Below are positions 6,347 to 11,045 of a stretch of DNA of 11,045 nucleotides, in pieces. The notes below the pieces were generated by a model that was not told the DNA's origin, made no database searches, and worked only from the letters and a program-made list of their open reading frames with translations. The DNA comes from an uncultured Dorea sp. (GTDB lineage Bacteria; Bacillota; Clostridia; Lachnospirales; Lachnospiraceae). The translations under genes and the position numbers were made by a program. Position 1 is the first letter of the stretch, and each line of letters starts with the position of its first letter. The stretch spans positions 1-11,045 of the forward strand of contig CAJUFA010000059.1 of NCBI GenBank assembly GCA_910585725.1. Direction: 5' to 3'.

Positions 6347-7384
6347 CTACACCTCTCTTTCCTGCCGCTCGTCGGCCGCATACTTCCAACATTTCACAAA
6401 ATGGCCGGGTTCTACTTCGATCAGCGGCGGCTGCTGTTTCTCGCATCTATCCTTCTTATCCATGCATCTGGTACAAAAATGACATCCCTCCGGTATCTTC
6501 GAGAGCGGAGGGACCGTTCCGGTGATCACCGGCAGATTCTTCCCTCTCTCCACATTCAAATGCGGAATACAAGCCAAGAGTCCTTTTGTATATGGATGAA
6601 GCGGCTCGTCAAATAACTTTTCTGTCGCCGCGCTCTCTACAACCTGCCCCAGATACATCACTTTTACACTATGACACAACTGCGCCACCGCCCCCATGTC
6701 ATGTGTGATAAACAGAACCGACATTCCCAGTTTTTCATTCAGTTCCCGAATCAAATGCAGGATCTGCTCCTGAATCGTCACGTCCAGAGCCGTCGTCGGT
6801 TCATCCGCGATCAGAAGCTTTGGCTCGCAGGCTAAAGCCATGGCAATCATTACTCTCTGCTGCATACCGCCGGACAATTCATATGGATATTTTTTAATAC
6901 AATTCTCCGGATTCGGGATACCGGTCAGTTTCAGCATCTGAACCGACCTCTCCCTCGCTTCTTTTTTCGGCATATTTCTATGGAGCATCAAGATTTCACT
7001 GAGCTGCATCTCCACCGTATGCACCGGACTCAGAGAATTCAGCGGATCCTGGAAAATGATAGAAATCTGATTTCCCCTGATATCGCGCATATCTCCCAGA
7101 GGCTTAGCCAGTAGGTTCTCCTCTTCAAAAATAATTTCTCCCTCATACCGTACTGCCGTATCATGATCCCTTAACCTCAGAATAGATTGGGACATTACAC
7201 TTTTTCCAGATCCGGATTCTCCTACCACTCCGGTAATCTCCCCAGAATTAACTTTTAAGCTCACACCGTCCACGGCGGGAAACCATTTCTTATGAACCGG
7301 AAACAATACTCGAAGATCCTTAATTTCAAGCATCGGTTTCACGCTGTTATGCTTGTTCTTCTCCGTCTTATTTTTCTCTGTCAT
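6347..7384 (-). CDS. Peptide-type ABC importer ATP-binding protein, OppD/DppD family
   Basis: A 345-residue ATPase, partner of the F-type subunit. Motifs are complete: Walker A GESGSGKS (55-62, K61), Q-loop Q112, signature LSGGM (170-174), Walker B LLIADEP (190-196, D194/E195) and switch H228. The C-terminal extension has C301, C304, C307 and C314 followed by PGHFVKCW, characteristic of the oligopeptide subfamily. I chose the ATG at 7384, not an upstream start at 7501 in the same frame. It gives a normal N-terminus (MTEKNKTEKNKH, then LEIKDLRVLF) and overlaps the permease stop by one base (TGATG), which suggests translational coupling. GGAGG (7397-7401) lies 12 nt upstream, a slightly long spacing. 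The duplicated TEKNK at residues 2-6 and 7-11 is a small lineage-specific extension. Confidence 0.95.
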   Translation of the reverse strand: MTEKNKTEKNKHNSVKPMLEIKDLRVLFPVHKKWFPAVDGVSLKVNSGEITGVVGESGSGKSVMSQSILRLRDHDTAVRYEGEIIFEEENLLAKPLGDMRDIRGNQISIIFQDPLNSLSPVHTVEMQLSEILMLHRNMPKKEARERSVQMLKLTGIPNPENCIKKYPYELSGGMQQRVMIAMALACEPKLLIADEPTTALDVTIQEQILHLIRELNEKLGMSVLFITHDMGAVAQLCHSVKVMYLGQVVESAATEKLFDEPLHPYTKGLLACIPHLNVERGKNLPVITGTVPPLSKIPEGCHFCTRCMDKKDRCEKQQPPLIEVEPGHFVKCWKYAADERQEREV

Positions 7385-8280
7385 CACTTCTTCGCCCCTC
7401 CCTTTGTCCGCGGATCCATAAAGTCTCTCAGTCCGTCGCCCATTAGATTCAGACTTAATACACAGACGACTACCGCCGCGCCAGGACAGATCATAGTCCA
7501 CGGCGCTTTCGAGAACACCAGCTTACTGGCCTGCAGCATGTTGCCCCAGCTTGCGGCGGGCGCCGGGACCCCCGCTCCCAAAAAACTTAAGGAAGCTTCT
7601 GATATAATCGCCTGAGCAAATATAAACGACGCCTGAACCGTCAACGGCGAGATAACTCCCGGCAAGATCAATTTCCACAAAATGCGAAAATCACTAAATC
7701 CCTGCACCTTCGCCGCTTCCACATAGGGCTGCTCCCGAACTACCATCGCGCTTGCTCGAACCGTTCTCGCCACACTGGGCGTATAGACAATCGTAAGAGC
7801 AACCACCACATTCCAGCTTGAAGTTCCAAGAGCCGCTATCAATGCAATCGCCAAAAGAATTCCCGGTATGGCTATCAACCCGTCGCAGATTCTCATCAAT
7901 ATATGATCCAGCGCCTTAAAATAGCTGGCATAAATACCGATCACCACTCCAAATACACAGGAAAATATCGCGACACAGCCGCCAACCCACAGTGAAACTC
8001 TGGCGCCGTACATTAACCGGACGAACAGATCCCTCCCGAATTCATCCGTCCCCAACAAATGTTCGGCGCTTGGCGGCTTCAGTCTTTCCACGACTACCAT
8101 TGCATTCGGATCCGCACTGCTAAGCGCCGGCGCTAAGATGGCGAGAATCAAAATGATCACAAATCCCGCAAACCCGATGATTAATCCCGGACTGGCCAAA
8201 AGGCGCTCTTTTCTTAACTGACGCTGTTCTTTAAAAATCGCTTCACTGACTGCGGAAACATTTTTATTTATTAAATTCAT
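7384..8280 (-). CDS. Peptide-type ABC importer permease, OppC/DppC family
   Basis: A 298-residue inner-membrane permease that pairs with the OppB-type subunit to form the translocation path. The N-terminal cytoplasmic stretch (1-28) leads into a first membrane helix at about 30-53. The family motif HLLGTDEFGRD follows at 74-84. Further hydrophobic segments lie at about 97-120, 134-152, 157-170, 210-228 and 261-280, giving six helices. The EAA cytoplasmic loop that contacts the ATPase is at 188-207 (EAAKVQGF through LILP). The C-terminus has the typical GDGLRDFMDPR (281-291). The ATG has AGGAGG 6 nt upstream (8287-8292), overlapping the stop of the preceding permease gene, and its own stop overlaps the next start, so it is co-translated in the operon. 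Length and order are as expected for the family. Confidence 0.95.
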   Translation of the reverse strand: MNLINKNVSAVSEAIFKEQRQLRKERLLASPGLIIGFAGFVIILILAILAPALSSADPNAMVVVERLKPPSAEHLLGTDEFGRDLFVRLMYGARVSLWVGGCVAIFSCVFGVVIGIYASYFKALDHILMRICDGLIAIPGILLAIALIAALGTSSWNVVVALTIVYTPSVARTVRASAMVVREQPYVEAAKVQGFSDFRILWKLILPGVISPLTVQASFIFAQAIISEASLSFLGAGVPAPAASWGNMLQASKLVFSKAPWTMICPGAAVVVCVLSLNLMGDGLRDFMDPRTKGGAKK

Positions 8281-8291
8281 CTTTCCACCTC

Positions 8292-9242
8292 CTACTTTCG
8301 TCCCGGCTGGAGTCTCGGATCCACAAAGCCGTACAAAATATCTACGATCAGATTCACCAGAACGTACAAAAACGTCACAAAAAGTACCACGCCCTGAATC
8401 ACAAATACATCCCGACGATCAATAGATCCCATAGTCAGCATACCAATTCCGGGAATATTAAAGAGAGTCTCGGTTACAATCGTTCCCGTTATCAGACTTC
8501 CAAAGGATTGTCCGACTGCCGTCAGAATCGCCGGCGCCGCATTCTTCAGAGCATATCTAAGTACTACCTTGACCTCTTTGAGACCTTTGGATCTGGCAGT
8601 CCGAATATAGTTCTTATAAAGCGTCTCCAGAAGTGAAGACCGTGTCATTCGGGTAATATACGCCGCCTGCACGATCCCAAGAGACAAAGCCGGTACAAAC
8701 AGGTATTTCAAATGTTCTCCGATACCCTCCGCCAGACTGGCATATCCGGCAACCGGAAACCACTGATGGTAAACGCCAAAAAACAGCATCAGAAACATAC
8801 TAAGCAGAAATCCGGGTAAAGCAGCCCCCAGAAGAGAGATGGATACCGAAGCCACATCCAGCACGGTCCCTCTTCGGTATGCCGCCAGAATTCCAAGAGG
8901 AACCGACAGCAAAAGTGCAAAAAGCTGCGCCAGAATCGCAAGACTCAACGTCGGTGTAAAATACTCTGCAATTGCCTCCAATACCGACTGGTGAAGGAAA
9001 TAAGACTCTCCCCAGTCGCCCCTGAAAATCCCTGTAAACCAATCCGCATACTGAACCAGAAACGGACGGTTAAATCCAAGATCCGTATTTAACGCTTCTA
9101 TCTGCTCTGGAGTCGCTTCCATACCCAGAAGCGCCGTGGCCGGTCCTCCCGGGATCAGGTAAACTACCAGAAAGACCACGCAAGATACTACGAACATTAC
9201 CGGTATCAAGGATAGTATTCGTTTTGCAATATAAGATAACAT
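8292..9242 (-). CDS. Peptide-type ABC importer permease, OppB/DppB family
   Basis: A 316-residue inner-membrane permease, first of the two channel subunits. The first membrane helix is at 9-30, beginning with the usual MLSYIAKRIL start of this family. The extracytoplasmic loop contains the GDWGES element (75-80). Further helices are at about 98-121, 134-156, 180-195, 236-257 and 282-304. The cytoplasmic coupling loop is at about 212-235 (YIRTARSKGLKE). Family hallmarks FNIPGIGML (261-269) and VDPRLQ (307-312) are present. The ATG has GGAAGGAG about 10 nt upstream. It follows the binding-protein gene after 137 nt that contain a terminator-like hairpin, so it depends on read-through unless it has its own promoter; I did not find one. 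The next permease starts 11 nt after its stop. Confidence 0.95.
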   Translation of the reverse strand: MLSYIAKRILSLIPVMFVVSCVVFLVVYLIPGGPATALLGMEATPEQIEALNTDLGFNRPFLVQYADWFTGIFRGDWGESYFLHQSVLEAIAEYFTPTLSLAILAQLFALLLSVPLGILAAYRRGTVLDVASVSISLLGAALPGFLLSMFLMLFFGVYHQWFPVAGYASLAEGIGEHLKYLFVPALSLGIVQAAYITRMTRSSLLETLYKNYIRTARSKGLKEVKVVLRYALKNAAPAILTAVGQSFGSLITGTIVTETLFNIPGIGMLTMGSIDRRDVFVIQGVVLFVTFLYVLVNLIVDILYGFVDPRLQPGRK

Positions 9243-9284
9243 ATAGGCAATACTCCTTCCTTAATAAAACATATCCGATCAGAC

Positions 9285-9303
9285 GCCTGCCGTACCGGCG
9301 GGC
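9285..9303. other. GC-rich stem-loop in the leader of the permease genes
   Basis: GCCTGCCG (9285-9292) and CGGCGGGC (9296-9303) face each other around a 3-nt loop. In plus-strand RNA all 8 positions pair (one G:U); in the importer (minus) RNA one C:A mismatch remains. It is GC-rich against an AT-rich surround and has no T-run, so it is not a terminator. It could protect the 5' end of the permease message. Confidence 0.4.
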
Positions 9304-9322
9304 TCCGTTAGAAATTTATGCC

Positions 9323-9366
9323 AAAAAAGAGACCGCTGCAAAATGCAATAATTCTGCAACAGCCTC
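9323..9366 (-). terminator. Intra-operon intrinsic terminator/attenuator between binding protein and permease genes
   Basis: In the minus-strand RNA a 12-bp stem forms between GAGGCTGTTGCA (9366-9355) and TGCAGCGGTCTC (9340-9329) around a 14-nt loop, using three G:U pairs, and is followed by six U residues (9328-9323). It begins 14 nt after the binding-protein stop codon. In the opposite strand the same three positions are A:C mismatches, so termination should be specific to the importer transcript. Partial read-through would lower permease and ATPase expression relative to the binding protein. Confidence 0.75.
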
Positions 9367-9379
9367 ATAATTCCACTAA

Positions 9380-10966
9380 CTATTTTGAACTGCTGGCGCC
9401 CCAATAGGTGTTGAATCTCAAGTAATTAACTCCCTCTACGCCTTCCTTCATCGCAGTCACGCCAGTATAATGTCCAAGAACAGTCGCTGCGCCGTACTCA
9501 TACAGGAATGTCTGAAGTTCTTCCCAGGCAGCGGCCGCTGCTTCATCGGACTCTGCCTGACGAATCGCTGTAATTCCTTCCGCAACCTCCGGAGCGTCTA
9601 ATCCTGCCCATCCGTTGTCTAATACAGACAACTGAATCGGCAGCATGTTATAACTGTTGCTGGTAATATACATGCTGAATTGCTTCGGATCTGCCCGGTG
9701 TTCCATGAACGTACTAAAATCATATGTCTCTACTTCCGCATTAAACCCGGCCTGTTTTAACTGCTCCTGAACTACCAGGGTAGCATTGTACATCTCTGCA
9801 TAATCTTCTGTCGTTACCAGAACCAGCTTCTCGTTATTATACCCTGCCTCTTTCATCAGCTTCTTTGCTTTCTCAGGATCCTGCTGGTTATAATATTCCG
9901 AACCGGCGTCTGTTCCCCACTGTGTATCTGTCGGGACACACCATCCGGCGTTCAATTCATATAACTCTTCATTTCCGTAACTTGCCATAAGAATATCGTC
10001 ACAGTTCAAAGCCGCAAGGACTGCCTGCCTCATGTTCTTATCTGCCATAATACCCTCGGTCGTATTCAGGAACAAATTAAGCGTGCCGCCTCGTTCAGCT
10101 CTTAATGTTACGCCGGACTCCTGTGAAAGCTCCTCATAATTATCAAGAGGAATCTCTTCCGCTACATCGTACTGACCATTCTTAATCCCTGCGATACGTG
10201 TTGAAGTATCTGCAACTACGTCAAAGTATATTACGTCGCATACTCCTGTCTTATCTCCTGCAAGTCCGCTTGCCCCGCCCTCCGACGGCTGATAATCCGC
10301 ATTCTTCTCAAGCTTCACATATTGATCCTGTTTCCACTCGGCAACTTTATAAGGACCCGTTCCGATATATTCATCCACACCTTCCGGAGTCGCCCCTTCC
10401 ACTATCTCAGCCGGATAGATTGCCGCAAATTGAATCGGGCTTGCCAGAATCATAATAATATCGGATGAAGCTTCATTTACAGTCAGAGAAACCGTATCAT
10501 CGTCGACTTTCTCAAAAACAGAACCGCCGATCAGTGTATTTGCCTTAGCCGAAACTTCAAGCCAACGGTTCATAGAAGCAACAACATCTTCTGCCGTCAT
10601 CTCTTCTCCGTTATTGAACTTCACTCCCTTACGAAGCTTGATCGTGTAAACCATCCCGTCCTCACTTACTTCATAAGACTCTGCCAATACCGGCGTCGGC
10701 TCATAATCCTGATTCATCGCAAACAGCGACTCATATACGTGGACTCCGATCCCGCCTACGATATTGGAATTCACAGACGGCGGATCCAGTGACGGCGGAT
10801 TAGCGGCAAGCGCGACATGAAGCTCTGACGCAGCCGCGCCGTCCTCTTTTGGAGCGCCTGAATCCTTAGAATCTCCTGAGCCTGAGCCGGAACTTCCGCA
10901 GCCCGCAAGCAGGAGCGCCGAACACATAGTTACAGCCACAATACGTGACAAAATCTTTCGTTTCAT
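9380..10966 (-). CDS. ABC importer substrate-binding lipoprotein, SBP family 5 (OppA/DppA type)
   Basis: A 528-residue extracytoplasmic solute-binding lipoprotein that would deliver ligand to the two permeases. The N-terminus MKRKILSRIV, then hydrophobic residues and the lipobox LLAGC, predicts lipid attachment at C23, followed by a Gly/Ser/Asp-rich linker (24-45). The mature domain begins ELHVALAANPPSLDPP (48-63). The family-5 signature is at about 95-131 (AESYEVSEDG, KLRKGVKFNNG, TAEDVV), and the GTGPYKV element is at 202-208. Full family length, no truncation. The ATG has GGGAGGA about 10 nt upstream and a TATAAT element a further few bases up, so this is the promoter-proximal gene of the operon. 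Family members bind peptides, but also nickel, glutathione, opines or sugars; no residue I can read settles the ligand. Peptide binding is the default inference. Confidence 0.93.
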   Translation of the reverse strand: MKRKILSRIVAVTMCSALLLAGCGSSGSGSGDSKDSGAPKEDGAAASELHVALAANPPSLDPPSVNSNIVGGIGVHVYESLFAMNQDYEPTPVLAESYEVSEDGMVYTIKLRKGVKFNNGEEMTAEDVVASMNRWLEVSAKANTLIGGSVFEKVDDDTVSLTVNEASSDIIMILASPIQFAAIYPAEIVEGATPEGVDEYIGTGPYKVAEWKQDQYVKLEKNADYQPSEGGASGLAGDKTGVCDVIYFDVVADTSTRIAGIKNGQYDVAEEIPLDNYEELSQESGVTLRAERGGTLNLFLNTTEGIMADKNMRQAVLAALNCDDILMASYGNEELYELNAGWCVPTDTQWGTDAGSEYYNQQDPEKAKKLMKEAGYNNEKLVLVTTEDYAEMYNATLVVQEQLKQAGFNAEVETYDFSTFMEHRADPKQFSMYITSNSYNMLPIQLSVLDNGWAGLDAPEVAEGITAIRQAESDEAAAAAWEELQTFLYEYGAATVLGHYTGVTAMKEGVEGVNYLRFNTYWGASSSK

Positions 10967-10987
10967 AATAAATATTCCTCCCTTAGT

Positions 10988-11013
10988 ATTATAATAGACT
11001 CTCGGAATCTCAA
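10988..11013 (-). promoter_or_regulatory. Probable promoter of the ABC importer operon
   Basis: A perfect TATAAT lies at 10988-10993 on the minus strand, 21 nt upstream of the ATG. A TTGAGA (5/6 to TTGACA) lies at 11008-11013, but the spacing is only 14 nt. If TAATAC (10985-10990) is the real -10, spacing becomes 17. The rest of the sequence to the window edge (11014-11045) shows no gene. Confidence 0.5.
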
Positions 11014-11045
11014 AGCCTTATTTTATGCGGCTTCCAAAACCCCTT

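Noticed and set aside
5969..6616. 215-codon open frame on the plus strand
   Set aside because: Antisense across the junction of two well-supported ATPase genes; translation shows no domain.
7385..7501. Upstream in-frame extension of the OppD-type ATPase
   Set aside because: Would add 39 residues without family resemblance and overlap the permease gene by over 100 nt; the ATG at 7384 gives the normal N-terminus.
5372..10966. Specific nickel, glutathione or opine importer assignment
   Set aside because: No accessory gene or recognisable ligand residue supports any particular substrate; only the family can be stated.
1..11045. CRISPR arrays, insertion sequences, integrase sites, tRNA or rRNA genes, defence systems
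   Set aside because: No regularly spaced palindromic repeats, terminal inverted repeats with transposase, or RNA gene structures were seen, and no gene resembles a nuclease, toxin or phage protein.

Overview
The window looks like a chromosomal segment from a low-to-moderate GC Gram-positive anaerobe of class Clostridia, most likely Lachnospiraceae. This is an inference from three things: strong AGGAGG-type ribosome binding sites throughout, a large EAL/PAS signalling protein together with a 'cytidylate kinase-like' protein of a type common in that group, and a lipoprotein-anchored peptide-type ABC importer. No mobile element, CRISPR array, tRNA or rRNA is visible. Every coding region except the first (cut by the left edge) is intact, and gene density is normal.

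Layout, left to right. (1) Positions 1-2948, + strand: the 3' part of a gene for a large cyclic-di-GMP signalling protein with a degenerate GGDEF domain, an EAL phosphodiesterase domain with all the expected catalytic residues, and a tail of PAS-type sensor domains. A stem-loop terminator follows. (2) Positions 4703-3026, - strand: a two-gene operon, a cytidylate-kinase-like P-loop protein followed 13 nt later by a protein with two fused GNAT acetyltransferase domains. It runs from a good extended -10 promoter. (3) Positions 4704-4957: an AT-rich divergent intergenic region with short repeats. (4) Positions 4958-5284, + strand: a monocistronic 108-residue protein of unknown function. (5) A large bidirectional terminator at 5295-5358 separates it from the next operon. 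(6) Positions 10966-5372, - strand: a complete five-gene peptide/opine/nickel-family (Opp/Dpp) ABC importer in the order binding lipoprotein, permease B, permease C, ATPase D, ATPase F.

How the genes work together. The importer is a textbook unit: the lipoprotein captures ligand outside the membrane, the two permeases form the channel, and the two ATPases power it. The last four genes are tightly packed (11 nt gap, a TGATG stop/start overlap, 3 nt gap). The binding-protein gene is separated from them by 137 nt holding a stem-loop with a T-run that can terminate only the importer-direction transcript. This would give excess binding protein over membrane components. The substrate cannot be read from sequence; peptides are the default guess.

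The gene content is mostly ordinary. The less-explained items are the unknown 108-residue protein with its tandem upstream repeats, the sensor-at-the-C-terminus architecture of the EAL protein, the kinase-like/double-GNAT pair, and the wobble-dependent, strand-specific terminator. I found no convincing evidence of a new defence, mobile or RNA system.
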